Shown: positions 11,187-20,592 of the stretch, in pieces
Position numbering within the stretch: position 1 is the first letter of the stretch
Layout: every line of letters starts with the position of its first letter
Assembly: GCA_017644045.1 (NCBI GenBank)
Contig: JAEPMI010000006.1
Coordinates: 26,980 to 90,979 of the forward strand
DNA length: 64,000 bases
Source: Deltaproteobacteria bacterium
Lineage (GTDB): Bacteria > Myxococcota_A > Polyangia > Polyangiales > Houyiibacteriaceae
Direction of reading: 5' to 3'
Notes under the pieces: model-generated
What the model was told of the DNA's origin: nothing
Database searches by the model: none
What the model saw: the letters and a program-made list of their open reading frames with translations, nothing else
Position numbers and translations under genes: made by a program

Positions 11187-12194
11187 TCAGAGAGTGAAGC
11201 GCGAGAGGAACGCCCACATGTGCTCGGTCGCGTCGATGGTCGAGAACGAGCCGAGGCCGCCGGGCCAGAGGTGTCCGCCACCGTCGACGGTGCACAGGGT
11301 GACCTCGCTGCCGCCCTCGCACTCGTCGAAGGTCTCGCAGTGCGAATCGCCCATGTCGTAGGTGCTCGCCGCTTCGTCGGTGCACCCGTTGCGCGAGGCC
11401 CAGTGGGCGATGGTCTCCGCCACGCTCGGGAAGCCGCTCGCAGTGCCTCCGCCGTAGGGGACGATGGTGTCGAAGGTGCCGTGAAAGTGCATCACGGGCA
11501 CCGGCCGTGGGGGCGCGCACTCGTCCATCGGCATGCCGATCACGCCGGCGACGGGCGCGATGGCCGCGATGATGTCCGAGGCCTCGCACGCCAGGCGGTG
11601 CGAGAGGAAGCCGCCGTTCGACATCCCGGTGGCGTAGACCCGCGAGCGATCGACACAGGCCACGGAGGCGACCGCCTCGAGCATCGCGCGGACGAAGCCC
11701 ACGTCGTCGACGTCGCCGCTCATGGCGGTCGCGCAGCAGAGGCCGGCGTTCCACGACTGGAGGGCGCCGGTGCCCTCGGGGTGGACGGCGATGAAGCCCT
11801 CGTCGTCGGCGAGGTCGTTCATGTCCGTGAGGCTGATCTCCTGCGTCGCGTTCGAGGAGTAGCCGTGAAAGTCGAAGACCAGCGGCACGGGCTCGCTGGC
11901 GTCGTAGTCGTCCGGCACGTGCACGAAATAGCGACGGGTCAGCCCGTCGTGGTCCAGGGTGAGCTCGACGTCGCCCGGCCCGAGCCCGCCGGGCTCGCAG
12001 CTCGGGACGAAGGCGTCGGGTTCGGGTCCCAGGTCCTCCGCGAAAGCGTCGGGCTCGCTCGCGTCGGTGGCCGGTGTGGCGTCCGAGGGCTCGACCCCCG
12101 CGTCGTCCACCACGAACGCATCGAGGTCGGCTCCGTCGTCGTCGCCACAGGCGACGGCGAGAGCCATCAGACCGATGAGAACCGTCCGCATCAT
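11187..12194 (-). CDS. PHB depolymerase-family (LpqC-like) lipoprotein esterase
   Basis: A 335-residue exported lipoprotein (lipobox LAVAC, then an Asp-rich linker). The catalytic domain is an alpha/beta hydrolase of the poly(3-hydroxybutyrate) depolymerase/feruloyl esterase type: oxyanion region VFDFHGYSSNA, nucleophile GMSNGGFLSH, and a terminal DGGGHLWPG carrying the His. The substrate may be extracellular PHB or an ester side chain; surface location argues against granule mobilisation. The start overlaps the preceding stop (ATGA). Confidence 0.8.
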   Translation of the reverse strand: MMRTVLIGLMALAVACGDDDGADLDAFVVDDAGVEPSDATPATDASEPDAFAEDLGPEPDAFVPSCEPGGLGPGDVELTLDHDGLTRRYFVHVPDDYDASEPVPLVFDFHGYSSNATQEISLTDMNDLADDEGFIAVHPEGTGALQSWNAGLCCATAMSGDVDDVGFVRAMLEAVASVACVDRSRVYATGMSNGGFLSHRLACEASDIIAAIAPVAGVIGMPMDECAPPRPVPVMHFHGTFDTIVPYGGGTASGFPSVAETIAHWASRNGCTDEAASTYDMGDSHCETFDECEGGSEVTLCTVDGGGHLWPGGLGSFSTIDATEHMWAFLSRFTL

Positions 12195-12724
12195 TCCCCC
12201 ACACCCGCCACTTCGGCGCAGCGGTCGCCGGTGAGCTCCGGGGCGCCCGGAACGCCTTCGAAGAGCTGGCGCCCGATCCGCTCGATGACCGGATCGCCGC
12301 CGCTGCCTCGCCGGGTGTCGCCCCGTGCGGCGTCGATGAAGAGGTAGCCCTGGTAGTCGCCCATCGCGATCGGCGGCGCCATCGACTTGCCCATCTTCGC
12401 GAGCACGGTGATCACCTCGCGGCTCTTGGCGTCGACGAAGAGCTGGTCGATGGCCTCGTGGTCGTCCGAGCAGGCCGTGCACGCGGTGGTCGTTCCGTCG
12501 CCCTCGGTGGTCTCGCGGCGAAAGCACCCGTCGCGGCGGAGCACCACGCGAACGCGCGCGTTCTCGTCGTCGGGCTTGGCCGCGCGCATCTCCAGCTGCT
12601 CGATGCCGTGGCTCGGCGTCGCGCCCTCGAGCGCGGGCCAGGCCGGCGGGCCGGAGACCTCGTCGTCACAGGCGAGGGCGAAGAACATCGTAGCGAGGAG
12701 CAGGCTGCGCACGAGCGGGAGCAT
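12191..12724 (-). CDS. Hypothetical lipoprotein
   Basis: A 177-residue lipoprotein with signal peptide and lipobox FALAC. Cys pairs occur at DGCFRRE, ACTACSDD and GDRCAE. No catalytic motif was recognised. It follows phaC by 17 nt and overlaps the esterase start by 4 nt. Confidence 0.65.
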   Translation of the reverse strand: MLPLVRSLLLATMFFALACDDEVSGPPAWPALEGATPSHGIEQLEMRAAKPDDENARVRVVLRRDGCFRRETTEGDGTTTACTACSDDHEAIDQLFVDAKSREVITVLAKMGKSMAPPIAMGDYQGYLFIDAARGDTRRGSGGDPVIERIGRQLFEGVPGAPELTGDRCAEVAGVGE

Positions 12725-12741
12725 AGTGCGGAGCACGTCGA

Positions 12742-13800
12742 TCAGCCCAGGCTGCGAAGGGCCGGGGCGCTGCTCGGCGCGTCGCGGTCGGACCAGAAGC
12801 GCGCGAGCAGTGGCCACAGATGCTTGCGAGCGCCCTTGCTGACCACGGCGCCGACGTGACCGCCCGGCAGGTGGGTGTGGAGCTTGTCGGCCGAGCTCGC
12901 CATCGAGACGAGCGGCTCGGCGGAGTCCATCGGCACGATGTAGTCGTCCTCGAAGGTCAGCGCGTGCAGCGGCGTGGTGATCGCCTCGAGCCGAACGGGC
13001 CCGCCCTCCATCGACATCGTTCCCTTGGTGAGCGCGTCGTCGCGGTAGATGTCGTCGACCCAGGAGCGGAAGACCTCGCCGGGCATCGAGACGTTGTCGT
13101 TGGCCCAGCGCTCCTTGGCGAGGAAGCCGAAGACGAAGTCGTCGTTCCACGGGCCGCGGATGGCGCGGTCCCAGAGGAACCAGAGCTTCGAGGGCGTCAG
13201 CGTCGGGCGGAGCATGAGGAAGCTCGCCTGCAGCAGCGGCCAGGGGATGTTGCCGAACGCATCGACCAGCGCGCTCGCGTCGAAGGCGGGCGAGCGGGTC
13301 CAGTCGGCCAGGATGCCCGCCGCGCGCACCGGCGCCGCCAGCGTGGTCAGCGACGCCATGGAGTCCGAGTGCACCGCGGCGTGCATCGCGCCGAGCGTCC
13401 CGCCCATGCAGTAGCCGAGCATGTGGGCCTTGTCGGCGCCGCTGGCCTTCGCGGTCTTGGTGAGCGCGCGGCCGATCATCGGACCGGCGACGTCCTCGAG
13501 GCGCAGGTAGCGGTCTTCGGGCCGCGGCTCGCCCCAGTCGATCACGGAGACGTCGAAGCCCTCGTGCGTGAGGTACTCGACCAGGCTGCGACCCGGCATC
13601 AGGTCGAGCACGTACCAGCGGTTGATCATCGACGGGACCATCAGGATGGGCCGCGCATGGCGCCGCTTCGGCGCCGGGAAGAAGAGCAGGCTCCAGCTGC
13701 CCTCGCGGTGGATCACCCGATGGGGCGTCACGCCGACCTGGGCCTTGGTCCGCGCCAGCCGGCCCAGCCGGGAGATCGCCTGGATGGCGCCGCCGATCAT
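12742..13800 (-). CDS. phaC: Polyhydroxyalkanoate synthase, PhaC (class III-like)
   Basis: Polymerises (R)-hydroxyacyl-CoA into PHA granules. The 352-residue length fits class III PhaC (~355), which needs a partner subunit; class I enzymes are ~590. The PhaC box GYCMGG has the nucleophile Cys131 in place of the lipase Ser; the triad is completed by Asp285/286 (FEDDYIVP) and His315 (GGHVGAVV). [17 protein letters not shown] is typical PhaC. The start overlaps the acyl-CoA ligase stop by 4 nt, and a PhaE-like gene lies just upstream. Confidence 0.92.
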   Translation of the reverse strand: MIGGAIQAISRLGRLARTKAQVGVTPHRVIHREGSWSLLFFPAPKRRHARPILMVPSMINRWYVLDLMPGRSLVEYLTHEGFDVSVIDWGEPRPEDRYLRLEDVAGPMIGRALTKTAKASGADKAHMLGYCMGGTLGAMHAAVHSDSMASLTTLAAPVRAAGILADWTRSPAFDASALVDAFGNIPWPLLQASFLMLRPTLTPSKLWFLWDRAIRGPWNDDFVFGFLAKERWANDNVSMPGEVFRSWVDDIYRDDALTKGTMSMEGGPVRLEAITTPLHALTFEDDYIVPMDSAEPLVSMASSADKLHTHLPGGHVGAVVSKGARKHLWPLLARFWSDRDAPSSAPALRSLG

Positions 13801-15512
13801 CGGCGCGCCTCCGCGCCGGCGCTCGGCGCCGGGGACCCGCCGTAGAGCGCGCGCAGGCGGTCGCCCACGTGCTCGTAGACCTTCTTGCGGCGGACCTTCA
13901 TCGTCGCGGTCAGCGTACCGCCCTCGACGGTGAGGGGCTCGTCGATGCGCGCGAAGCTCTTGATGGTCTCGTGGCGCGCGAGCTGCGCGTTCACGCGGTC
14001 CACGGCGGCCTGCAGCGCCTCGTCGCTGACCTTCGGGGTCGCGGGCCAGACGCCGGCGACGAGGTACTTCTCGCCGTCGCCGTAGACGACGACGTGCGCG
14101 ATGGCGGGGTCGTCGGCGAAGCGGATCTCGATGTTGGCCGGGGCGACGTTCTTGCCGCCGGCGGTCACGAGGATGTCCTTCTTCCGATCGATGATCTGGA
14201 GGAAGCCATCCTCGGTGAAGCGACCGATGTCGCCGGTCATGAAGAAGCCGTCCTCGGTGAACGCTCGGGCGGTCGCTTCCGGGTCGTCGTGATAGCCGCC
14301 GAAGACGCTCGGGCCGCGCGCGAGGATCTCGCCGTCGTCGGCGAGCTTCAGCTCGACCGAAGGAAAAGGGAGACCGACCGCGTCGAAGCGGAAGGCATCG
14401 GGCCGGTTGAGGGTCAGCGTGGGCGAGCACTCGGTGAGGCCGTAGCCCTCGATGAGCAAGATGCCCTCCTGGTAGAAGCGCTCCTTCACCTCGCGCTTGA
14501 GGCCCGCCCCACCGCTGAGGCAGAAGCGCAGCCGGCCGCCGGTGAGCTCGCGCAGCTTGGCGCCGGGGTCGTCCGACTCGGCCGAGAGACGCGCGAGCTT
14601 CTCCCACACGCTGGGCACGCTCATGAAGACCTGTGGCTTCACCTCGGGGAGGTGGTCCATGACCGCCTTCGGGTCGCTCATGTAGCTGACCCAACCGAGC
14701 TCGTTGCCCGCGCCGGCCTCGCCGAAGCCGAAGATGTGGCTCATCGGGAGCCAGAGGAGATCGTCGTAGCCCTCCTCGAGGAGCGCGGCGTTGTTCTCGA
14801 GCCAATCGCGGCCGTTGACCGCGACGTTGCGGTGGGTGAGCGGGACGCCCTTGGGCGGGCCGCTGGTGCCGCTCGTGTAGAGCATCAGGCCGGGCGCATC
14901 GAGATCGAGCGCGTCGAGGAGCGCGTCGAAGGCACCGGGCTCCGCTTCGTGGCGAGCAGCGCCGGCCGCGCGCAGCTCGGCCCAGTGCGCGAAGAGAGCG
15001 TCGATCGTCTCGTCGCTCGGCACGGCCTTGCCGGCGGCACGGAGCGCGGCGGCGCGGGCCTTCGCGTCGAGGCTCGGATCGAGGAGCACGATCTGGGCGA
15101 GGCTCTCGGCGTCGGCGATGCCTTCGAGCACGCGGTCGAGGAGCGCCTCTCCGTCGACGAAGAGCACCTTCGCGGCGGCGTGGTCGACCACGTAGCGCGC
15201 CTGCTCGGCGGTGCTCGATCCGTAGATGGGCACCATCACGCCACCCATCGCCTGGATGGCGAGCGCGGCCTGCATCCACTCGACGCGGTTAGCGGCGAAG
15301 ATGCACGCGCGGTCACCGCGAACCATCGCGTCGCCGGCGTCGAGCGCGAGGGCGACCTGGCGGATGCCGTCGGCGTACTCCTGCCAGGTGACCGGCATCC
15401 ACTGGCCGTCGTCCCCGGGGAGCATGAAGCGCGGCTGCTCCGCGCGCGCGGCGAGCTGGTCGAAGACGATCCGCGGCGCGGGCCGCAGCTCGAGGTGTGC
15501 GGAGACGTCCAT
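13797..15512 (-). CDS. AMP-binding long-chain acyl-CoA synthetase-like ligase
   Basis: A 571-residue ANL-superfamily adenylate-forming enzyme that should convert a free fatty or hydroxy acid to its CoA ester. Core motifs in order: P-loop [11 protein letters not shown], then LPMSHIFG, the A5 motif [18 protein letters not shown] and the hinge/Lys region [14 protein letters not shown]. Translationally coupled to both the PhaE-like gene (1-nt overlap) and phaC (4-nt overlap). I infer that it feeds acyl-CoA to the synthase, though acid specificity cannot be read from sequence. Confidence 0.88.
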   Translation of the reverse strand: MDVSAHLELRPAPRIVFDQLAARAEQPRFMLPGDDGQWMPVTWQEYADGIRQVALALDAGDAMVRGDRACIFAANRVEWMQAALAIQAMGGVMVPIYGSSTAEQARYVVDHAAAKVLFVDGEALLDRVLEGIADAESLAQIVLLDPSLDAKARAAALRAAGKAVPSDETIDALFAHWAELRAAGAARHEAEPGAFDALLDALDLDAPGLMLYTSGTSGPPKGVPLTHRNVAVNGRDWLENNAALLEEGYDDLLWLPMSHIFGFGEAGAGNELGWVSYMSDPKAVMDHLPEVKPQVFMSVPSVWEKLARLSAESDDPGAKLRELTGGRLRFCLSGGAGLKREVKERFYQEGILLIEGYGLTECSPTLTLNRPDAFRFDAVGLPFPSVELKLADDGEILARGPSVFGGYHDDPEATARAFTEDGFFMTGDIGRFTEDGFLQIIDRKKDILVTAGGKNVAPANIEIRFADDPAIAHVVVYGDGEKYLVAGVWPATPKVSDEALQAAVDRVNAQLARHETIKSFARIDEPLTVEGGTLTATMKVRRKKVYEHVGDRLRALYGGSPAPSAGAEARR

Positions 15513-15820
15513 CACCGCTCTCCTTCCAGATCGGCGAGCCGTGCCTCGAGGTCCACGAGCCGGCTCTGCAGGTCGTCGATGCCGTGAAGGGTGCGCTCCT
15601 GGTCGCGGCGGGTGCTGAGCCCGACGTTCGCCCACCAGTGGTCCATCACCTTGCGCTGCATCGCCCGGACGCGGGTCAGGCCGGTGAGCATGGTGCCCGC
15701 CGAGCCGAGGAAGAAGGGGCTGCGGAGCCACGCATCGAAGAGCGGCGTCGCGGCCTGCTCCCAGGCGTCGTACGAGGATTTCATGGCGGTCCAGAGGGGG
15801 TCGTTGTTGGCGTCGGACAT
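15512..15820 (-). CDS. Small PhaE-like PHA synthase subunit
   Basis: A 102-residue soluble protein. The N-terminal half has W/F-rich amphipathic helices ([32 protein letters not shown]), and the last ~30 residues form a Leu-rich coiled coil ([16 protein letters not shown]). Length, composition and the place beside a class III-length phaC suggest PhaE, the partner subunit, or a phasin-like granule protein. It is much shorter than typical PhaE (~350). Confidence 0.6.
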   Translation of the reverse strand: MSDANNDPLWTAMKSSYDAWEQAATPLFDAWLRSPFFLGSAGTMLTGLTRVRAMQRKVMDHWWANVGLSTRRDQERTLHGIDDLQSRLVDLEARLADLEGER

Positions 15821-15822
15821 GG

Positions 15823-16665
15823 TCACTCCAGGCTGAGCCGCCGGAGCTCGGCGGCGGTGGTGAAATCGATGGCCGTCTCGTCCGGACGGCTGGTGGCGCG
15901 GGCGACCTCTCCGAAGCACTCGAAGAGGAAGCTCACCTGGCGCCGCGAGGTGGCGGCGCCGACGGCGGGCTCGACGGTCACGCGGACGTCGACCCGAAGG
16001 GCTTGATCGAAGGCGAGGTCCGGCAGCTCGATGCGACCGGCCGTGCGGACCTCGACCTCGTAGATGTCGCGACCGGCGTAGGGCAGGCCGCGGAGGGTCC
16101 CGCCGCTGACCTCGCCGGTGGAGACGTGGGTGGCCCCCGGCTCGATGGGGAAGCGATAGAGGGCGATGGGCGTGTCGTAGACGAGGAGCGTGCGGCCCTC
16201 CGGCGGGTCGGGCTGGACGCTCGCGACGCCGAGGAGGCTCAGCGCGCTGTCGTTCTTCCGGTAGATGCCCACGGTGGTGCCACCCGCGTCGAGCGGGGTG
16301 ACGAAGCGGGTGCCGGGCGTTCCATCCGGCGGGAAGTCCGCCTCGAACCACTGCCCTTCCACGTTGGCGGCTTCGATGCGCGCGAGCGAGGAGTCCGCGT
16401 AGTCGGTGGCGAAGTCCCAGACGCGCTGATCGTCGACGATCTGCCCGACGAGATCGACGGGCCGCTCGACGCCGGCGGGCGAGACCAGGAGGGTCACCGG
16501 GATGCCGATGGCCGCCTCGAGCTCGGTCGGGTCGATGCGACCGTCGAGGTTGGGCACGCAGCTGAGCACGCCCGCGTCCGGGTTCTCGTAGAGCGGCCGA
16601 TCCGGGAGCGGGGTGACGTTCTCGCTGCACGCGAGGACGAGGAGGAGCGGAGTGAGGCGGCGCAT
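15823..16665 (-). CDS. Hypothetical lipoprotein, paralogue of the 19.4 kb lipoprotein
   Basis: A 280-residue lipoprotein (lipobox LVLAC). Beta-rich with no enzyme motif. It aligns along its length with the product of 19398-20351: both have C-V-P-x-x-D-G-x-I near the start of the mature part, ADFP and ALSLxGVxS blocks, and an ECFG...AAELRRL ending. The pair brackets a hydrolase and a barrel gene. Starts at 16671 or 16680 are also open; 16665 gives the cleanest signal peptide. Confidence 0.7.
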   Translation of the reverse strand: MRRLTPLLLVLACSENVTPLPDRPLYENPDAGVLSCVPNLDGRIDPTELEAAIGIPVTLLVSPAGVERPVDLVGQIVDDQRVWDFATDYADSSLARIEAANVEGQWFEADFPPDGTPGTRFVTPLDAGGTTVGIYRKNDSALSLLGVASVQPDPPEGRTLLVYDTPIALYRFPIEPGATHVSTGEVSGGTLRGLPYAGRDIYEVEVRTAGRIELPDLAFDQALRVDVRVTVEPAVGAATSRRQVSFLFECFGEVARATSRPDETAIDFTTAAELRRLSLE

Positions 16666-16681
16666 CAGCATTTGAACCACG

Positions 16682-18277
16682 TCAGTAGTTGAAGCCCAGG
16701 CGAAGACGGAGGAGCTGCGCGGGCTTCGCGTCGAGGCCGAGCAGGGGGTTGTCGAGACCGGCGAGCGGGAAGAGCGCGGCGTACTCGAGCGAGGCCACGA
16801 AGCCGTGGTCCGTGATGTACGCGAGCGTCGGGTCGATCTCGACGCCGAGCCCGCGAGCCCCGCCGGGCGTGGAGGCGGTCTCGACGGCCATCGACGCGAT
16901 GGCGGCGACGCCGAGCTCGAGGCGGCCCGGGCCGAGGGACGCGAGGCGGAAGCGCGTGTGCGGCCGAATGTAGACCGCGTCGGTCACCGTGCCGATGATC
17001 TCGCGGAAGAGGATGCGGTCCACGCGGTAGTCCGGGTGGAAGCGGAAGTTGTCGACGCGGGTGTCGCGGGGCGCGAAGGCCTGCGGCCCGTCGATGTCCC
17101 CGGGCTGCGGCGCGGCAGCGCTGGTGCCGCCGTTGCGCGCGCCGAGCAGCGCGCCGAAACCGGGCGCGGGGTCGCCGCTGGCGTAGCCACCGTCGAGACC
17201 GAGCGACCAGGCGCCGCCGCCCGTGGCGTGGTCCGGACCGAAGTCGGACTCGAAGGCCAGGCCGGTCTGGCGCGACTCGTAGCTGTCGGCGAGCTCGACG
17301 CCGGGCACGAGCGAGGGCTGCTCGATGCGCGCGAAGAGCATGGCGGCCTCGACCTCGATGCGACCGTAGGGGAGCGTGAGCCGGCCCCAGAGATCGGTGG
17401 CGGTCGCGCGGAAGCCGCGGCTCATGACCTGACCGCGATCGATGGGCGTCGGGTTCGCGGTGGGCAGGTAGTGCGCGGGCACGTCGAGGTTCTGCCGGCG
17501 ATGCGAGACGTACGCGCCGTACTCGAAGGTGATGCGGTTCGCGCGGGCGCGGCGGCGGCGCGCGATCGGCGAGGTGTAGCGGAGCATCGCCAGCGTGAAG
17601 GTGCGGACAGCGTCGCTGGGCTCGACGTCGACGACGCGCGAGGGGTGATTCCGCGGCGTGGTCGGTCCGATGGCGGTGAAGTCGTAGGCGACGCCCCAGA
17701 TGTGCCCGAGCATCGGCGTGAAGAAGGCGATGCGGTCGGCGGCGTCGCCGGAGTCGCAGCTCGCGCAGTCGCCGCCGTTGGCGAGCATGCCGAGGCCCCA
17801 GTCGTTGCCCATGCGCCCGGCGGCGAGCAGACCGAAGGGCGTGAGCACCTGGCCGTAGGCGCGCTCGACCACGAAGGGCTGGTTCGCCGGCCGCTGGCTC
17901 GTGGTGACCGAAGGGACTCCGTCCGGCTGGCTGCCGAGCGCGAGGTTGTCGAGCGCGTCGATGCGCACGTGAATGGCCATGCCCGCCTCGGGCACGATGA
18001 GCGCGAGGTCGGTCCGCAGCCGCAGGTCCGCGTGCGTGAGCCACTGCCCACCCGGATCGGAGAGCGGCACGGGGAAGAGCGACTGCCCGCTCGGGGTGAG
18101 CCCGCGATCCAGGTCCAGGTTGTAGAGCGCCTCGAGCCGCATCCGCAGCGCACCGTTCGCGCGCACCACGGTCTCGGTCTCCTTCTCGATGTCCTGCCCG
18201 ATGTCGGTGAACCCCGACGCCGACACGGCCAGCGGCGCGAGCACCACGAGCGCAACGACGAGCCACCGACTCACCAC
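16682..18277 (-). CDS. Outer-membrane beta-barrel protein (TIGR04551-like)
   Basis: A 531-residue protein with a cleavable signal peptide (VVLAPLAVSASG) and alternating hydrophobic/polar strands throughout, ending in a C-terminal aromatic strand LLRLRLGFNY, the usual Bam signal of outer-membrane barrels. The GRMGNDWGLGMLANGGDCASC region resembles a myxobacterial family I recall as TIGR04551 (not searched). Probably a channel or porin. The GTG lies inside the end of the upstream hydrolase gene. Confidence 0.7.
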   Translation of the reverse strand: MVSRWLVVALVVLAPLAVSASGFTDIGQDIEKETETVVRANGALRMRLEALYNLDLDRGLTPSGQSLFPVPLSDPGGQWLTHADLRLRTDLALIVPEAGMAIHVRIDALDNLALGSQPDGVPSVTTSQRPANQPFVVERAYGQVLTPFGLLAAGRMGNDWGLGMLANGGDCASCDSGDAADRIAFFTPMLGHIWGVAYDFTAIGPTTPRNHPSRVVDVEPSDAVRTFTLAMLRYTSPIARRRRARANRITFEYGAYVSHRRQNLDVPAHYLPTANPTPIDRGQVMSRGFRATATDLWGRLTLPYGRIEVEAAMLFARIEQPSLVPGVELADSYESRQTGLAFESDFGPDHATGGGAWSLGLDGGYASGDPAPGFGALLGARNGGTSAAAPQPGDIDGPQAFAPRDTRVDNFRFHPDYRVDRILFREIIGTVTDAVYIRPHTRFRLASLGPGRLELGVAAIASMAVETASTPGGARGLGVEIDPTLAYITDHGFVASLEYAALFPLAGLDNPLLGLDAKPAQLLRLRLGFNY

Positions 18278-19401
18278 GCCGCCCCCCGGGACTCCGACTC
18301 CGACTCCGACTCCGACTCCGACTCCGACCCCGACCCCGACTCCGAAGAACCGACACCGACCTCCGACTCAGACTCCGACGACCGAGAACCGCCTTCCGAC
18401 TCCGACCCCCGCGAACCGACGTCCCACTCCGAACCCCCTTCTTCTTGCGGATCGCTCTGCGACCTCTGCGTCTCTGCGGCTCTGCGCGAGGCATCAGCAG
18501 CGGGCGACGCTGGCGAGGAAAGGAAAGCCAGAAGCGCACGCGTCGAAGGCCGAGCGGCCTCGATCATCGGAAAATGCCCACACCGCGGGTACACCTCGAG
18601 CCGCGCCTCGGGCAGCTGGTTCGCGAGCCGCTCCCCGAACTCGAGCGGGGTCACCGTGTCCTCGCGCCCCCAGAGCAGCAGCGTCGGCGCCGTGATCTCG
18701 GAGTAGCGCGGCTCCACCTCTTCGTAGCGCATCGCGCGCACCGCCTGGAGCGCCGCGCCGCTGGTGCCCTCGCGGTCGAGCTGACGCTCGACCGTGTCGA
18801 CGAGCGCCTGCGGGATGATCTCCGGGTCGTAGAAGGCCAGCGCGATCTTGTCCTCGGGCCGCTGGTCGTAGAACGCGCCGAAGATCATCTCCCCGACCCC
18901 ACCGGCGCGCGCCCAGTAGAACGCGGTCGGGAGCTGCTCCGAGTAGACCCACGCGTCGTAGAGCGCGATGCGCTCGACCCGCTCCGGCGCCTGCAGCGCG
19001 ACCTGGAGCGCGACCGACGAACCCCAGGAGTGCGCCACGATCGCCGCCGAGTGCACGCTCTTGGCGTCCATCAGCGCGAGCACGATCTTCGCCTGCTCCT
19101 CGGGCGAGTAGTCCGCCGGCGCTCCCTCGGGCCGGCCGCTGAGACCGAAGCCCTTGAGGTCCAGCGCGATGACCCGGTGGGTCTCCGAGAGCCGCTCCAT
19201 GATGGGCGCCCACACCCCGACCGAGCTCGCGAAGCCGTGGATCAGCACCACCGTCGGCGCGCCGCGCGGCCCTTCGTCCACCACGTGGATCGCCGTCTCG
19301 CGGAGCGTCAGGAACTGCGCGTCCGCCGGCGAGTCCACGGCGCGCTCCGCGCGGTAGGACACGCAGCCCACCAGCAAGAGCAGCGGGAGCGCGCGCTTCA
19401 C
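18271..19401 (-). CDS. Alpha/beta hydrolase lipoprotein with Ser/Glu repeat tail
   Basis: A 376-residue lipoprotein (lipobox LLVGC) with a classical alpha/beta hydrolase domain to about residue 290: oxyanion VLIHGFASSVGVW, nucleophile AHSWGSS, acid WGREDTVTP, His CGHFPMIE. The last ~80 residues are abnormal: an Arg/Gln/Glu stretch from a CGCAGAG-type DNA repeat, then Ser-Glu repeats from a GACTCC hexamer array. The tail is probably disordered and variable between strains. GTG 19401 overlaps the upstream stop (GTGA). Confidence 0.8.
   Translation of the reverse strand: MKRALPLLLLVGCVSYRAERAVDSPADAQFLTLRETAIHVVDEGPRGAPTVVLIHGFASSVGVWAPIMERLSETHRVIALDLKGFGLSGRPEGAPADYSPEEQAKIVLALMDAKSVHSAAIVAHSWGSSVALQVALQAPERVERIALYDAWVYSEQLPTAFYWARAGGVGEMIFGAFYDQRPEDKIALAFYDPEIIPQALVDTVERQLDREGTSGAALQAVRAMRYEEVEPRYSEITAPTLLLWGREDTVTPLEFGERLANQLPEARLEVYPRCGHFPMIEAARPSTRALLAFLSSPASPAADASRRAAETQRSQSDPQEEGGSEWDVGSRGSESEGGSRSSESESEVGVGSSESGSGSESESESESESESRGAAW
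18291..18344. repeat. Hexanucleotide microsatellite, nine ACTCCG units
   Basis: Nine in-frame 6-bp units (two with one T-to-C change) near the 3' end of the hydrolase gene, followed by more degenerate units to about 18420. Read on the minus strand they encode Ser-Glu dipeptides. Unit loss or gain would keep the reading frame. Confidence 0.95.
18455..18490. repeat. CGCAGAG-type low-complexity repeat
   Basis: On the minus strand this reads as repeated cgcagag/cgcagagg units followed by an A/G-rich segment. I recall similar arrays scattered through several bacterial phyla. Here it lies inside the hydrolase gene and encodes its Arg/Gln-rich linker. Confidence 0.6.
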
Positions 19402-20351
19402 GGGACGAGCCTCCGCAGCTCGGCGGCCATCGAGAGCTCGGCGCCCGTGTCGTTGTCGTTACCGCGAACGGTGGCGACCGTGCCGAAGCACTCGCTCACG
19501 AAGGCGAAGCTCACGAGACGGGTGGTGACCAACCCGACCACGCGCGTCAGCTCGGTGCGCACGCGCAGGACCTCGAAAGTCCCGAAAGGCGTGATGAGCT
19601 CGCCGGCGCGGTCGACCTCGCTCTCGTACGTCTCGTCGTAGACGCTCACGAAGCCCGCGGCGGTCCCCGCCACGTCGGTGTCGGTGGTCCAGCTGTCGCC
19701 GAGCTCGAGCGGGAAGCGGAGCGCGGGGACGGCGGGATCGTTCTCGAGGTTGGTGCGGTCGAAGCCATCGTCGGGCGAGACCACTCCCATCAGCGAGAGC
19801 GCGGTGGGCGTGACCTGGAAGACCCCGAGCAGATCGTTGTCCGCGGCGAGCCCGGTCACGTAGGTCGCGCCGGGAAAGTCGTCGGCGTACCACTCGCCGC
19901 TCGGGTCCCGGGTCTCGACGAGCACGTCGCCGTCGCCGGAGAAGGAACCGCTCATGTCCCAGCGGCGGCGGTCGCCGCCGTCGATGGCCGTGCCGGCGGT
20001 GTCGAACGAGACGTCGGTCGCGACACGGAAGGTCGCGCGAAGACCCGCGCGGAGCGGGATCTCCTCGCGTTGGATGATGCCGTCGCGGCTCGGGACGCAG
20101 AGGCCGCCGCCATCGATCGGTGCGACCATCCCGTCGGTCACGCCGGCGTCCGCCGCGGCGCCGTCGATCATCGGGCCCGACATGTCCACGGCGCCATCGC
20201 TGGTGGGCACGAACCCGTCGTCCGCGGGAACACAGGTGCCATCGGCGCGGCAGGCGCCCGACGCACAGTCCGCACCGACCGCGCACTGCGGGGTGCCGCT
20301 GTCGGCACAAGCGACGAGGAGCAACAGGCTCCCCATGAACGCGGTCCGCAT
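19398..20351 (-). CDS. Hypothetical lipoprotein, paralogue of the 15.8 kb lipoprotein
   Basis: A 317-residue lipoprotein (lipobox LLLVAC) with a Cys-rich segment (QCAVGADCASGACRADGTC) and an Asp/Gly linker before a beta-rich domain. The domain matches the 15823-16665 product, ending ECFGTVATV...AAELRRL. It is the first gene of the long minus-strand run and lies divergently from phaR across a 241-bp gap. An upstream ATG (MARAQGVV) is possible; 20351 gives the better signal peptide. Confidence 0.7.
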   Translation of the reverse strand: MRTAFMGSLLLLVACADSGTPQCAVGADCASGACRADGTCVPADDGFVPTSDGAVDMSGPMIDGAAADAGVTDGMVAPIDGGGLCVPSRDGIIQREEIPLRAGLRATFRVATDVSFDTAGTAIDGGDRRRWDMSGSFSGDGDVLVETRDPSGEWYADDFPGATYVTGLAADNDLLGVFQVTPTALSLMGVVSPDDGFDRTNLENDPAVPALRFPLELGDSWTTDTDVAGTAAGFVSVYDETYESEVDRAGELITPFGTFEVLRVRTELTRVVGLVTTRLVSFAFVSECFGTVATVRGNDNDTGAELSMAAELRRLVP

Positions 20352-20531
20352 CGCGGACACGACTCCCTGTGCTCGAGCCATGAACTTCCAGCTCCCCAAA
20401 ACGATGGAAACGAACGGCGACCGGCGAGCCCATCTCGCCTCCCGACACACCCCGCGTCGGTTCTGCCTTCCGCGGCGCAACGACCGCGAATGCAGCGTCT
20501 AGCCCGCATGATTTGGGTCGTCAAGAGGTTT

Positions 20532-20571
20532 TTGTTGCACTGCACCACGAGCCGACCTTGCAGCGCAACAA
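20532..20571. promoter_or_regulatory. Pair of putative PhaR operators before phaR
   Basis: TTGTTGCACTGCA (20532-20544) and TGCAGCGCAACAA (20559-20571) form an inverted repeat with one mismatch. Each half also contains the short palindrome TGC-N3-GCA. The downstream half overlaps the phaR -35 box, which fits autorepression. Known PhaR proteins bind GC-spaced TGC/GCA palindromes; binding here is inferred. Confidence 0.65.
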
Positions 20572-20586
20572 GCCACGCGCTACGAA
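20558..20586 (+). promoter_or_regulatory. phaR promoter
   Basis: -35 TTGCAG (20558-20563), 17-bp spacer, -10 TACGAA (20581-20586), then only 6 nt to the GTG start, so the transcript is probably leaderless. The -35 box lies within the operator. Confidence 0.6.
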
Positions 20587-20592
20587 TCCGGA

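Noticed and set aside
18291-18344. Possible CRISPR or origin iterons from the hexamer array
   Set aside because: Six-base units without spacers, within a coding frame; simple microsatellite.
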